DNA of 64,000 nt, from contig JAAVYR010000001.1 of NCBI GenBank assembly GCA_022791255.1, positions 1 to 64,000 of the forward strand, read 5' to 3'. Under the pieces are notes generated by a model. It ran no database searches. It was not told the DNA's origin and saw nothing but the letters and a program-made list of their open reading frames with translations. Each line of letters opens with the position of its first letter. Positions within the stretch are counted from its first letter, which is position 1. Position numbers and translations under genes: made by a program. Source of the stretch: Peptococcaceae bacterium (lineage in GTDB: Bacteria > Bacillota > Dehalobacteriia > UBA4068 > JAAVYR01). Shown here piece by piece: positions 45,269-53,943 of the stretch.

Positions 45269-47028
45269 CTTTCCGCACCATCCTTTTCCCGGCTTACGAT
45301 AGCGTCTTTAGGGCAGACAGAGGCACAGACGCCACAGCCTACACATTGAGCACTGTCTATTCTAGCCTTACCGTCTTTCCGCGCAATGGCAGGGCACCCC
45401 ACACCCAGACAAATACCGCAGTTGATACACTTTTCTTTTTCCACCAGCAGAGGCTGTTTCATAGCAGCCCGATTGATTAAGATGCAAGGCCGTTTCGTAA
45501 TGATAACAGATGGCTCCGCTGCTGCCACTTCTTCCCGCACCACTTGTTCTGTAGCCACCAGATCAAAAGGATCCACCACTCGCACCCGTTTTACACCGCA
45601 AGCCCGCACCATGGCCTCTAAGTCTACACTGGGAGCAGGTTCTCCTTTAGCAGTTTTGCCGGTAGCTGGGTTCTCTTGGTGCCCCGTCATAGCAGTGATA
45701 CTGTTATCCAGGATAATGGTCGTTACGGTAGAGCCATTATACACCGTATTCATCAGCCCGGTAATACCAGAATGGAGAAATGTCGAGTCGCCTAATACGG
45801 CTACCGTTTTACGGCTAAACTCTTTTCCACGAGCCTTTTCCATGCCATGGGCCACGCCAATGCTGGCGCCCATGCAGATGGTAGTATCCATCGCGTTCAA
45901 AGGCGGTACGGCAGCCAAGGTATAGCAACCAATATCACCAGATACATTAAGCTTTAATTTATGGAGCACATAGAAGATGCCTCGATGAGGACACCCAGGG
46001 CAGAGCACTGGCGGACGGTTTGGTAGGTTTTCTCCCCCTGATAACCTCGGTGCAGTTTCTCCTAAGATTTTTTCTTTGATGGTTTCCGTAAAGATTTCAC
46101 CAATAGGCGAGAATAACTCTTTGCCTACTACAGGAATACCCCAGCTTTTGATGGTATCTTCCATAAAGGCCTCCAGCTCTTCGATGACAATGAGCTTTTC
46201 TACTCCGGCAGCAAAGTCTGTAATCAATTGCTTTGGCAAAGGAAAAGCCATACCGATTTTCAAAACAGACGCATTGGGTAAAGCTTCTTTTACATATTGA
46301 TAAACTGCACCGCTGGCAATGATACCCAGCTTGCGGTCATCTCCCCACTCAATGCGATTTAGCTCTGTAGTTTCACTATAAGCAGCTAATTTTTGCAAGC
46401 GCTCCTCTACCATCACATGAAGTTTCCTGGCATTGGCTGGCATAGCTACATATTTGGCAGCGTTTTTCTCGTAGGGCACAAGCTCACTTTCCTCGCGTTC
46501 TCCTAGCGCCACCAAAGATTGAGAGTGTGCAATGCGGGTGGTCAATCGAAGCAGCACCGGCGTGTCAAACGCTTCACTAATGGTAAAGGCAAGTTTGGTA
46601 AAGTCCTTTGCCTCTTGGCTATCGGAGGGCTCCAATACCGGTACTTTGGCTGCTCGGCCGTAAAGACGGTTATCCTGTTCGTTTTGAGAGCTATGCATAC
46701 CAGGGTCGTCTGCCGTAACGATGACCAGCCCCCCATTTACTCCCGTATATCCCACGGTAAAGAGCGGGTCTGCCGCTACATTTAAGCCCACATGCTTCAT
46801 AGCTGCAAGGGCTCTGGCTCCGCCGATAGAGGCACCGATGGCAGACTCCACCGCTACTTTTTCATTAGGCGCCCACTCAGCATAGATTTCTTCATAAGCA
46901 GCAGCACACTCTGTAATCTCTGTGCTAGGCGTACCAGGATAGGCAGAGACCACTCTTACCCCAGCTTCCCATGCGCCCTGTGCTACAGCAGCATTGCCTG
47001 TTAATAATTTTTTTACCAATGGAAACAC
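45265..47028 (-). CDS. iorA: Indolepyruvate:ferredoxin oxidoreductase alpha subunit
   Basis: IorA with IorB converts aryl-pyruvates (from Trp, Phe, Tyr) to aryl-acetyl-CoA and reduces ferredoxin. The 587-residue protein has the N-terminal pyrimidine-binding domain (SAYPGTPSTEI), the TPP domain (CPGCPHRGIFY, GDIGCYTL, LGDSTFLHSG), and two C-terminal [4Fe-4S] motifs (CINCGICLGVGCP, CVGCGVCASVCP). paaK upstream supplies the matching CoA ligase. Oxygen-sensitive chemistry fits an anaerobe. Confidence 0.97.
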   Translation of the reverse strand: MFPLVKKLLTGNAAVAQGAWEAGVRVVSAYPGTPSTEITECAAAYEEIYAEWAPNEKVAVESAIGASIGGARALAAMKHVGLNVAADPLFTVGYTGVNGGLVIVTADDPGMHSSQNEQDNRLYGRAAKVPVLEPSDSQEAKDFTKLAFTISEAFDTPVLLRLTTRIAHSQSLVALGEREESELVPYEKNAAKYVAMPANARKLHVMVEERLQKLAAYSETTELNRIEWGDDRKLGIIASGAVYQYVKEALPNASVLKIGMAFPLPKQLITDFAAGVEKLIVIEELEAFMEDTIKSWGIPVVGKELFSPIGEIFTETIKEKILGETAPRLSGGENLPNRPPVLCPGCPHRGIFYVLHKLKLNVSGDIGCYTLAAVPPLNAMDTTICMGASIGVAHGMEKARGKEFSRKTVAVLGDSTFLHSGITGLMNTVYNGSTVTTIILDNSITAMTGHQENPATGKTAKGEPAPSVDLEAMVRACGVKRVRVVDPFDLVATEQVVREEVAAAEPSVIITKRPCILINRAAMKQPLLVEKEKCINCGICLGVGCPAIARKDGKARIDSAQCVGCGVCASVCPKDAIVSREKDGAER

Positions 47029-47070
47029 TCCTTATCACTCGTCAATCATACAATCTCAATGTCATCCTAT

Positions 47071-47128
47071 GTCATCCTGAACGATAGTGAAGGATCTTAA
47101 AACACGCTTTGAAGCCCCCCAGAATAAC
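47071..47128. repeat. Dispersed repeat copy B
   Basis: A 25 nt unit (47071-47095) is nearly identical to copy A, followed by a degraded inverted partner ending near 47128. A partial duplicate of the first 8 nt precedes it at 47061. It fills the iorA-paaK gap. Confidence 0.7.
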
Positions 47129-47135
47129 ATAAAGG

Positions 47136-48446
47136 CTATTTTACTTCTTTGCGATAGTCAAAGACCCGTTTTGCTTTGCCAGGGGTCCGTTCTAGAGACT
47201 GGCTTTCTACCAGTTTCACTCTGGCATGGATAGACAGCACATTAAACAGCTGACCTTCAATGTTTCTGCGTAATTCTTCTAACTCGCCATATCTATCCAA
47301 AAGGCGATTATCCCCTAGCTCTACCAATACTTCTAAATCATCCAAAGAGCCTTTTTTGTAAACGTTAATCTGATAGCTGGTACCGATACCAGGGATTTTC
47401 ATTAGGACGCTTTCGATTTGAGAAGGAAATACATTAACGCCACGGATAATCATCATATCGTCTGCCCGGCCCGTTACCTTTTCCATACGGGCAAAAGTCC
47501 TGCCGCAAATGCACCGCTCCTGGTTGATGCGAGAAATATCTTTGGTACGATAACGGATGACTGGGAAGGCTTCTTTGGAAAGGCTGGTAAAAACCAGCTC
47601 TCCCTTGCTACCAGGCGGCAACACTTCTCCTGTGTCAGAGTCGATAGTTTCCACGATAAAGTGGTCTTCGTTAATATGGAGTCCCTGGGCCCAAGGACAT
47701 TCCCCTGCAACACCTGGCCCCATGACTTCACTTAAGCCATAGTTATCAGTAGCTAAGATATGCAATTTCCGCTCTATCTGGTTTCTTAGTTCATTGGTCC
47801 ACGGCTCACTGCCAAAGAGACCGATACGCAGCTTTAATTTCTCCGTGTCAATGCCCATCTGCTCGGCCTTCTCTCCCAGATAGAGCGCATAGCTGGGGGT
47901 CGCAATGAGGACGGTAGAGCCAAAGTCCTGCATGAGCATGAGTTGCTTTTCCGTGTTGCCGCCAGAGATAGGCACTACCGTCGCCCCCACACGTTCTAAA
48001 CCATAGTGAAGCCCAAAGCCACCGGTAAAGAGCCCATAGCTAAAAGCCACTTGCGCCGTATCCTCTCGTGTTACCCCTGCCATGGTAATGACCCGCGCCA
48101 GTAAATCTGCCCAGGTATCCAAGTCTTGCTTCGTATAGCCTACCACGATAGGCTTCCCCGTCGTACCGGAAGACGCGTGGAGGCGAACAATATTTTCCTG
48201 CGGTTCTGCAAAAAGACCAAAGGGATAGTTTGCCCGCAAATCGTCCTTTACCGTAAAAGGCAGTAAAGCCAAGTCTTTTAAAGACTGGATATGTTTCGGC
48301 TGCACCCCGATGGCATCCATTTTTTCCCGGTAAGCAGGCACCTTATCATATACTCGTGCTACCAGCGTTTTTAATTTTTCTAGCTGCAAAGCCTCTATCT
48401 GACTTCTAGTCATCGTTTCATGGGCTCTATCCCACATCACTACCAT
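47136..48446 (-). CDS. paaK: Phenylacetate-CoA ligase
   Basis: This AMP-forming ligase activates aryl-acetates to CoA thioesters; next to iorAB it may run in the direction that yields ATP. The 436-residue protein has the AMP-binding motif HASSGTTGKPIVVGYT, YGLSEVMGPGVAGEC and the C-terminal GRADDMMIIRGVNVFPSQIE. ATG 48437 (MWDRAHETM) is an alternative start matching the usual family N-terminus. The run argH-paaK-iorA-iorB is on one strand, but the gaps leave cotranscription open. Confidence 0.93.
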   Translation of the reverse strand: MVVMWDRAHETMTRSQIEALQLEKLKTLVARVYDKVPAYREKMDAIGVQPKHIQSLKDLALLPFTVKDDLRANYPFGLFAEPQENIVRLHASSGTTGKPIVVGYTKQDLDTWADLLARVITMAGVTREDTAQVAFSYGLFTGGFGLHYGLERVGATVVPISGGNTEKQLMLMQDFGSTVLIATPSYALYLGEKAEQMGIDTEKLKLRIGLFGSEPWTNELRNQIERKLHILATDNYGLSEVMGPGVAGECPWAQGLHINEDHFIVETIDSDTGEVLPPGSKGELVFTSLSKEAFPVIRYRTKDISRINQERCICGRTFARMEKVTGRADDMMIIRGVNVFPSQIESVLMKIPGIGTSYQINVYKKGSLDDLEVLVELGDNRLLDRYGELEELRRNIEGQLFNVLSIHARVKLVESQSLERTPGKAKRVFDYRKEVK

Positions 48447-48504
48447 AACCTACAACACCTCTTATTTCTTTCTGCCAAACCTACCAAACTTCTCTTCTCT
48501 CGTT

Positions 48505-49887
48505 TTATCGCTCTTGTTGATTAAGCCATGCTCGCCCTTGTTCTATGGCAACTGTCGTTGCTTCTACACTAGGACCGCCAGGCACTTTCCGTGCTGCTAC
48601 ACACCGATCTACGGCAATATATTCATAGATGTCCTCCCCAAAAACTGGAGAGAATTGTTGAAACTCTGCTAAGGTTAAATCTTCTAAATCTTTACCATGC
48701 TGCTCACAATATGCTACTAAATGACCTACAATGGCATGAGACTCCCGGAAAGGCACATTGCGCGCCGCCAGGTAATCAGCAGCGTCTGTCGCATTAATGA
48801 AGCCGCCTTTGGCACTCCCATGCATCTTCTCTTTGTTCACCGTCATGGTTTTCAGCATGGGGATATACACTAAGAGAGATTTTTTCACATTATCAATAGC
48901 GTCAAATAATGCTTCTTTATCCTCCTGCATATCTTTATTATAAGCAAGAGGCAACCCCTTCATCATGACAAGAAGGGTCTGCAAGTCCCCATAAACCCGA
49001 CCGGTTTTTCCCCGGACAAGCTCTGCCACATCAGGATTTTTCTTCTGCGGCATGATAGAAGAACCAGTGCTGAAGCCATCATCCAACACAATAAAACGAA
49101 ACTCATTGCTAGACCAGAGAATGATTTCTTCAGAAAGACGAGATAAGTGCATCATAATCATAGAGGCAGCTGCTGCATACTCGATAGCAAAGTCCCGGTC
49201 AGATACACCGTCTAAGCTGTTTTCACTGATGGCGGCAAAGCCTAACTGGTCCGCTACAAACTGCCGGTCGATAGGAAATGTAGTCCCAGCTAAGGCCCCA
49301 GAACCTAGAGGCAATACATCAGTCCTGCGATAGCAGTCGTCCAAACGCTGCGCATCTCGACGAAACATCTGCAAATAGGCCAACATATGGTGAGCAAAGG
49401 TAATGGGCTGCGCCTTTTGCAAATGGGTATAACCCGGCATGACGGTATGTTGATGTTCTTCCGCCAAGGCCAAAAGTTCCTCGCATAGCTGCAATACCAA
49501 TGCCTTTGTTGCTTTGATTTCTTCCTTCATATACATACGGATATCCAGCGCTACCTGGTCATTACGGCTGCGAGCGGTATGGAGCTTTTTCCCTGCATCA
49601 CCAATGCGCTCTGTGAGAATGGTTTCCACATTCATATGGATATCTTCTGCACCCAAGTCAAACTCCACTTCGCCATTTTCGATATCTGTTAGTATTTGCT
49701 CTAGAGCCGTAACAATCTGCTCTGCTTCCTCCTGAGAGATAATACCTTGTTTGCCTAGCATAGCAGCATGCGCCATAGAACCCTGGATATCCTGTAAATA
49801 CAACCGTTTATCAAAGGAAATAGAAGAATGAAAATCCTCTACCAATGCGTCTGTACCTTTACTAAATCTACCGCCCCATAATTTCAT
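48505..49887 (-). CDS. argH: Argininosuccinate lyase
   Basis: ArgH releases arginine and fumarate from argininosuccinate. The protein of about 460 residues has the fumarase-family signature SSIMPQKKNPD, with LGAEDIHMNVE, THLQKAQPI and the LWGGRFSK start. ATG 49887 is preferred; a TTG four codons upstream abuts the GGAAGG site. It is separated from the rest of the arg genes by paaK and iorAB. Confidence 0.97.
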   Translation of the reverse strand: MKLWGGRFSKGTDALVEDFHSSISFDKRLYLQDIQGSMAHAAMLGKQGIISQEEAEQIVTALEQILTDIENGEVEFDLGAEDIHMNVETILTERIGDAGKKLHTARSRNDQVALDIRMYMKEEIKATKALVLQLCEELLALAEEHQHTVMPGYTHLQKAQPITFAHHMLAYLQMFRRDAQRLDDCYRRTDVLPLGSGALAGTTFPIDRQFVADQLGFAAISENSLDGVSDRDFAIEYAAAASMIMMHLSRLSEEIILWSSNEFRFIVLDDGFSTGSSIMPQKKNPDVAELVRGKTGRVYGDLQTLLVMMKGLPLAYNKDMQEDKEALFDAIDNVKKSLLVYIPMLKTMTVNKEKMHGSAKGGFINATDAADYLAARNVPFRESHAIVGHLVAYCEQHGKDLEDLTLAEFQQFSPVFGEDIYEYIAVDRCVAARKVPGGPSVEATTVAIEQGRAWLNQQER

Positions 49888-50030
49888 ATTTTCTACCAAC
49901 CTTCCAATGTTTATTTCAATAATTATTTTTCATAAGCCGTTACCTTTTATTTTACTGGATTTTGGCGAAAAAGCCAAGCTGTTTTCTTAAGATACAGAAT
50001 ATGGATACAGCACCACATGTTACAAAAAAA

Positions 50031-50079
50031 TTACCTACTTCTGCAGACAGACAACCTCTTTGTCAGCAGTAGTAGGTAA
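50031..50079 (-). terminator. Intrinsic terminator between cwlD and argH
   Basis: TTACCTACT (50031-50039) pairs with AGTAGGTAA (50071-50079), with further inner pairing. On the minus strand it is followed by T7. The core resembles the terminator at 3349-3392. Confidence 0.75.
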
Positions 50080-50104
50080 GTCTTCGTATTTAGTGGCACG
50101 ACAA

Positions 50105-50134
50105 GTCATCCTGAGGAACGCAGTGACGAAGGAT
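50105..50134. repeat. Dispersed repeat copy C
   Basis: A 30 nt version beginning GTCATCCTGAGG and ending GACGAAGGAT. It has no inverted partner here, and the terminator hairpin at 50138 begins immediately after. Confidence 0.7.
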
Positions 50135-50137
50135 CTT

Positions 50138-50171
50138 AAAAGGACTTGCAATAGAAATTGCAAGTCCTTTT
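50138..50171 (-). terminator. Terminator of cwlD
   Basis: A perfect 14 bp stem (50138-50151 with 50158-50171) has a 6 nt loop, just after the cwlD stop. Confidence 0.85.
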
Positions 50172-50177
50172 CTTTAT

Positions 50178-51008
50178 TTAATAAGCAATAAAATCTTTGA
50201 GTTCTATCATTACCGGCTGAGTGTCTTGTGCTGCCGGAGTTGTTTCCTTTTGCTCTTTCTGGGCCGGTGCCGGCACCCGCAGCCGCCCCTTGCCCTCTGC
50301 ATCAACAAAATAATCTATAATCCCACTGTAAATGCACCAGGCCATTTTGTTTTGATAATGGCTGTCATTCAAAGATTTTTCCTCTTCCGGATGAGAAATA
50401 AACCCTACCTCCACAATCACACTGGGTATATCCAGATTACGCAAGAGGTAAGTCTCGCTATGCTTTTGGGGCTGACGATGGGTGTTATTTAGCACCTGTT
50501 TGATTTCTTTTTGGATATCTTCTGCTAATAATTTTCCACCATCAGAGCCAGGATAATAAAAGGTTTGCGCGCCACGATAAGAAGAGTTTGGGTCGCTATT
50601 ACATTGGATGGTAATAAAAATATCTGCTCCCGAGTCCCGCACCATATCCAGCCGAGCCTGCAAATCCCCATTTTTCGTGTGAGCAAGAGGCGCGTCAGTC
50701 TCCCGCGTGATGATGACGCCCGCCCCTGCCTGCCGCAGGATATTAGCTAACTTCTGAGCGATGGCCAAGTTTATGTCCTTCTCATCAGCGCCGTTATGTC
50801 CTAATGCCCCAGGGTCAAAACCGCCGTGTCCCGGGTCGATAGCGATGACCTTCCCCACTACTGGCCAAGACATAGCCTCTAAAGAGTCATAATAGCCGCC
50901 GCCATGAAAATAAGCATAACCATAAATCCCTAAGCACAGACTGCAAATAGCTGTGAAAAACAAAGAACCCCGCAAAGAAAAGCAACTAAAAATAATCCTT
51001 TTTTTCAT
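50178..51008 (-). CDS. cwlD: N-acetylmuramoyl-L-alanine amidase, CwlD type
   Basis: This zinc amidase of 276 residues cleaves the stem peptide from muramic acid. In sporeformers CwlD starts muramic-delta-lactam formation in the cortex. An N-terminal membrane anchor (about 10-30) precedes the Amidase_3 domain. That domain has AIDPGHGGFDPGALG (zinc His), the zinc Glu region in ADEKDINLAIA and the catalytic Glu in VIVEVGFISHPEE. The Pro/Ala/Gln-rich C-terminal tail is extra. ATG 51008 is chosen from the AGG site. A CATAAGTTA element at 51058-51066 with GTTCATAG 15 nt upstream weakly resembles a sigma-E or sigma-K promoter. Confidence 0.85.
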   Translation of the reverse strand: MKKRIIFSCFSLRGSLFFTAICSLCLGIYGYAYFHGGGYYDSLEAMSWPVVGKVIAIDPGHGGFDPGALGHNGADEKDINLAIAQKLANILRQAGAGVIITRETDAPLAHTKNGDLQARLDMVRDSGADIFITIQCNSDPNSSYRGAQTFYYPGSDGGKLLAEDIQKEIKQVLNNTHRQPQKHSETYLLRNLDIPSVIVEVGFISHPEEEKSLNDSHYQNKMAWCIYSGIIDYFVDAEGKGRLRVPAPAQKEQKETTPAAQDTQPVMIELKDFIAY

Positions 51009-51118
51009 ATCTATTCCTACCTTAATCAAATATCAAAATCAATTTTCTAATCACTTTTAACTTATGCACAAGCCCTCGGCCCTATGAACAATCTCAACAA
51101 ATTTTTTCAGATTGAATT

Positions 51119-51143
51119 GTCATCCTGAACGAATGTAACGGAT
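51119..51143. repeat. Dispersed repeat copy D
   Basis: A single 25 nt unit, differing from copy A at a few positions. It ends 1 nt before the stop codon of the XRE-desulfoferrodoxin gene. Confidence 0.7.
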
Positions 51144-51144
51144 C

Positions 51145-51768
51145 CTATAACATGCTTCTTTCCTTCTGGGCTATAGACGCTGATAAAATATTCTGATAAT
51201 ATAATCCACCTTTGGTGCAATACCAAAGAAGTGTGCCCCGCCTTTTTGCCGGCAAGCGGAAACTCATAGTCCACTCCGGATATAGCTTAATGATTTCCAG
51301 TCGCTCCCCAGTAGCAAAGGCGGCAAAGGCAATATAGTGGTCTTTGGTCATAGGATGGTCTGAGGTAATAAACCATTCATCTTCCACTTGCTCCAGTATA
51401 AGTTTTTCTTCCTCCGTCGCTTTCTGCGGTGTTAATGCCGTAAGAGCATGTCCGCAACAAGAAACGGTGGCCTCATTGGTTGCCCAGATTAAGTTATGAC
51501 AAGTAGGACAAACAAAATATTTTACTTTTTTCATATTTCCTCCTAATAATGTATTCTCTTCTCTGCCGCCAGAGAGAACTGTCTCGATAGTCACCTGTAA
51601 CGCCTCCGCTAAATCGCTAAGCAGGGATAATTCTGGCAACCCTCTGCCCCGCTCCCATTTAGAGATGGCTTTATCGCTAACGCCTAGCATATCCCCTAAG
51701 GATTTCTGGGTTAGGCCTTTTTCTTTTCTCACAGCGCAAATAAATGCGCCAATTTTCTCACAATCCAT
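51145..51768 (-). CDS. XRE regulator fused to a desulfoferrodoxin-like domain
   Basis: This 207-residue protein has an N-terminal Cro/CI HTH (residues 4-60). A desulforedoxin-type knuckle uses Cys87, Cys90, Cys104 and Cys105 (CPTC...CC). The C-terminal part has the superoxide-reductase fold pattern: HPMTKDHYI with His138 and His144, and WYC with Cys184. The Fe4Cys site is intact. In the catalytic site two of the four usual His appear replaced: Leu123 where EEKH is expected, and Gly187 three residues after Cys184. It is thus more likely a redox or metal sensor than an active superoxide reductase. A palindrome upstream (51814-51836) may be its own operator. Confidence 0.72.
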   Translation of the reverse strand: MDCEKIGAFICAVRKEKGLTQKSLGDMLGVSDKAISKWERGRGLPELSLLSDLAEALQVTIETVLSGGREENTLLGGNMKKVKYFVCPTCHNLIWATNEATVSCCGHALTALTPQKATEEEKLILEQVEDEWFITSDHPMTKDHYIAFAAFATGERLEIIKLYPEWTMSFRLPAKRRGTLLWYCTKGGLYYQNILSASIAQKERSML

Positions 51769-51813
51769 AAAATATGATTTCCGCTCCCTTCCGGTAATTT
51801 TCTATACATGTTT

Positions 51814-51836
51814 CTACTCGATTATTATTCTAGTAG
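51814..51836 (-). promoter_or_regulatory. Palindrome upstream of the XRE-desulfoferrodoxin gene
   Basis: CTACTCGA (51814-51821), 7 nt, TCTAGTAG (51829-51836): 8 nt arms with one mismatch. The TAATAAT centre could be a -10 element on the minus strand. It is a candidate autoregulatory site. Confidence 0.4.
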
Positions 51837-51897
51837 ATTACGGAGAAAGATACAATCAACGCTCCGTAGAATGACAAAAAATAATCTATCAATTTTC

Positions 51898-51926
51898 TTG
51901 ACTTAAATCCGAAATCGGATTATAAT
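51898..51926 (+). promoter_or_regulatory. Promoter of marR-MATE
   Basis: TTGACT (51898-51903), 17 nt spacer, TATAAT (51921-51926). The spacer is almost fully occupied by the first MarR operator. Confidence 0.88.
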
Positions 51927-51959
51927 ACCTTTTGCAACCAAACAAATCCGAAATCGGAT
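51907..51959 (+). promoter_or_regulatory. Two identical operators for the MarR regulator
   Basis: The 14 bp palindrome ATCCGA-AA-TCGGAT occurs twice, at 51907-51920 (between -35 and -10) and 51946-51959 (in the leader). The copies start 39 bp apart. This is a strong candidate for repression by the MarR protein encoded directly downstream. Confidence 0.8.
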
Positions 51960-51985
51960 ATACTGAAAATAAGGAGAGGATGTAA

Positions 51986-52435
51986 ATGGATTTTTATCAA
52001 GACAGAGAATTCAAAGCATTTGACTATATTTATAAACGATTAGATGACTTATATCACGCCATCGCCTTGAAAATCGGCATTTCCGACGCAGCATTTCTCG
52101 TACTGTATTCCATCGCAGAGTCTGGTACCGGCTGCCAGCAAAAAGATATCGCCTATCAATACGCTATCAGCCGCCAGACGGTAAACTCTGCCTCTAAAAA
52201 ACTGGCGGAACAGGGATACATCCAACTCATCCCAGGTAAGGGCCGCAACATGCTGCTGACTTTTACAGAAACAGGCAAGGCTTTTGCCCAAAAAAATATC
52301 TTACCCGTTATCGACATGGAAAATGCAGCTTTCAACGCATTAACCTCAACGGAACAAAAAGAGCTTTTGCGCCTGGCTGAAAAATATGTCACGGCTTTCA
52401 CCCATGCCACCAAAGCTTTCTTACACCAGGAATAA
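51986..52435 (+). CDS. MarR family transcriptional regulator
   Basis: This 149-residue protein has the MarR winged helix-turn-helix: KDIAYQYAISRQTVNSASKKLAEQGYIQ for the recognition region, and LIPGKGRNMLLTFTETGKAFA for the wing. It is preceded by AAGGAGAGG and followed, 76 nt later, by a MATE pump gene on the same strand. It likely represses both genes through the two palindromes at the promoter, with a drug or other small molecule as inducer. Confidence 0.92.
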   Translation: MDFYQDREFKAFDYIYKRLDDLYHAIALKIGISDAAFLVLYSIAESGTGCQQKDIAYQYAISRQTVNSASKKLAEQGYIQLIPGKGRNMLLTFTETGKAFAQKNILPVIDMENAAFNALTSTEQKELLRLAEKYVTAFTHATKAFLHQE

Positions 52436-52511
52436 CAACAACTCATTTTCTTCATTTCTTATCGATCTTCATTTCTTATCGATAAATCACATCAGGAGGT
52501 ATCAAAACGAA

Positions 52512-53843
52512 ATGAAAATTCAATTATCGGACCACTTTACTTATCATCGTCTTATGCGGTTTGTTATCCCCTCAATCTTACTCATGTTGGGGACTTCTCT
52601 TTACAGCATTGTAGACGGGTTATTTGTCTCAAACTATGTAGGAAAAATCCCTTTTGCCGCTATTAATCTCATCATGCCTATTGCTATGGCAGGTGCTGCT
52701 TTTGGCTTTATGATTGGCACCGGCGGCAGCGCTATCGTCTCTAAAACACTAGGTGAAGGAAAACGAGCAGACGCCAACGCTTATTTCTCTATGCTGATTT
52801 ATGTAACTATCATTGGCGGTCTTATTTTATCCGCTCTTGGTATGACTTTTATCCGTCCCCTCTCTATGGCTTTAGGTGCCGAGGGAGAAATGCTGGAAAA
52901 CTGCGTCATTTATGGCAGAATTCTCTTTTCCACTGCTACCGCATTTATGCTGCAATCTGTTTTCCAGAGCTTTTTCGTCGTTGCAGAAAAACCAACGCTC
53001 AGCCTCATCATCTCTATTGCAGCTGGGCTTACCAATGTCGTGTTAGACTATCTCTTTATCGCCGTTTTCCAATGGGGTATCGCCGGTGCCGCTATCGCCA
53101 CAGCAGCAGGGGAAATCATTGGCGGTATTTTGCCTCTTGTCTATTTTAGCCGCAAGAACAACAGTCTACTACAACTGCAAAAAACAAAATTTAACAAAAC
53201 AGTTCTTTTTAATACCTGCGTCAACGGCTCTTCAGAAATGGTTACCAGCCTTTCTGCCTCAGTGGTCAATATGCTCTATAACTTTCAGCTCATGCGACTA
53301 GCTGGAGAAGACGGCATTGCCGCTTTTGGCGTCATCATGTATGCTAACTTTATTTTCTCTGCTATTTTCCTAGGCTACTCCATCGGCAGCGCACCCATTG
53401 TCAGCTACCACTATGGAGCTGGCAACCACAGCGAATTAAAAAACATCTTCAAAAAAAGTCTTTTTCTCATCGGTATCACCGGCATTACGCTGACGGTTGT
53501 TTCTCATCTTATCGCCGCGCCGCTCATTCAGATATTTGTCGGCTATGATCCGGACCTTGCCGCCATGACCACCCACGGCTTTATGATTTACGCCTTCATG
53601 TTTCTTCTTTGCGGCTTTAATATTTGGGGGTCATCTTTTTTCACTGCCCTCAATAATGGCGGTATCTCCGCGCTAATATCCTTCTCTCGTACTTTGATTT
53701 TTGAAATCAGCGCAGTACTAATCTTGCCTATTTTCTTAGATATTGACGGTATCTGGCTATCAGTAGTAGTCGCTGAAACACTGGCTCTTTTCGTTACCAC
53801 AATCTGCTTAGTGCGAAAACACAAGGTATATCAATACGCATAA
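52512..53843 (+). CDS. MATE family multidrug efflux transporter
   Basis: This 443-residue membrane protein has about twelve hydrophobic segments in two similar halves. MATE-type sequences include SILLMLGTSLYSIVDGLFVSNYVG near the start and GSAPIVSYHYGAGN in the second half. MATE pumps expel cationic drugs using Na+ or H+ gradients. ATG 52512 follows AGGAGG by 11 nt. A longer frame from 52386 would overlap marR and is not used. It is in an operon with marR. Confidence 0.92.
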   Translation: MKIQLSDHFTYHRLMRFVIPSILLMLGTSLYSIVDGLFVSNYVGKIPFAAINLIMPIAMAGAAFGFMIGTGGSAIVSKTLGEGKRADANAYFSMLIYVTIIGGLILSALGMTFIRPLSMALGAEGEMLENCVIYGRILFSTATAFMLQSVFQSFFVVAEKPTLSLIISIAAGLTNVVLDYLFIAVFQWGIAGAAIATAAGEIIGGILPLVYFSRKNNSLLQLQKTKFNKTVLFNTCVNGSSEMVTSLSASVVNMLYNFQLMRLAGEDGIAAFGVIMYANFIFSAIFLGYSIGSAPIVSYHYGAGNHSELKNIFKKSLFLIGITGITLTVVSHLIAAPLIQIFVGYDPDLAAMTTHGFMIYAFMFLLCGFNIWGSSFFTALNNGGISALISFSRTLIFEISAVLILPIFLDIDGIWLSVVVAETLALFVTTICLVRKHKVYQYA

Positions 53844-53943
53844 ATTATCAAGAATTATTATTTTATTTTGTAACCTTTTGCCACGCTGAATTGTATTCCT
53901 AGTGAAAGGCTTTTCAAAGAAAACAAAAAATAAGGGATCGCTC

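Noticed and set aside
49888-49960. ARG-box-like sequence upstream of argH
   Set aside because: TATGAAAAATAATTATTG matches the pattern at too few key positions and is not paired with a second box.
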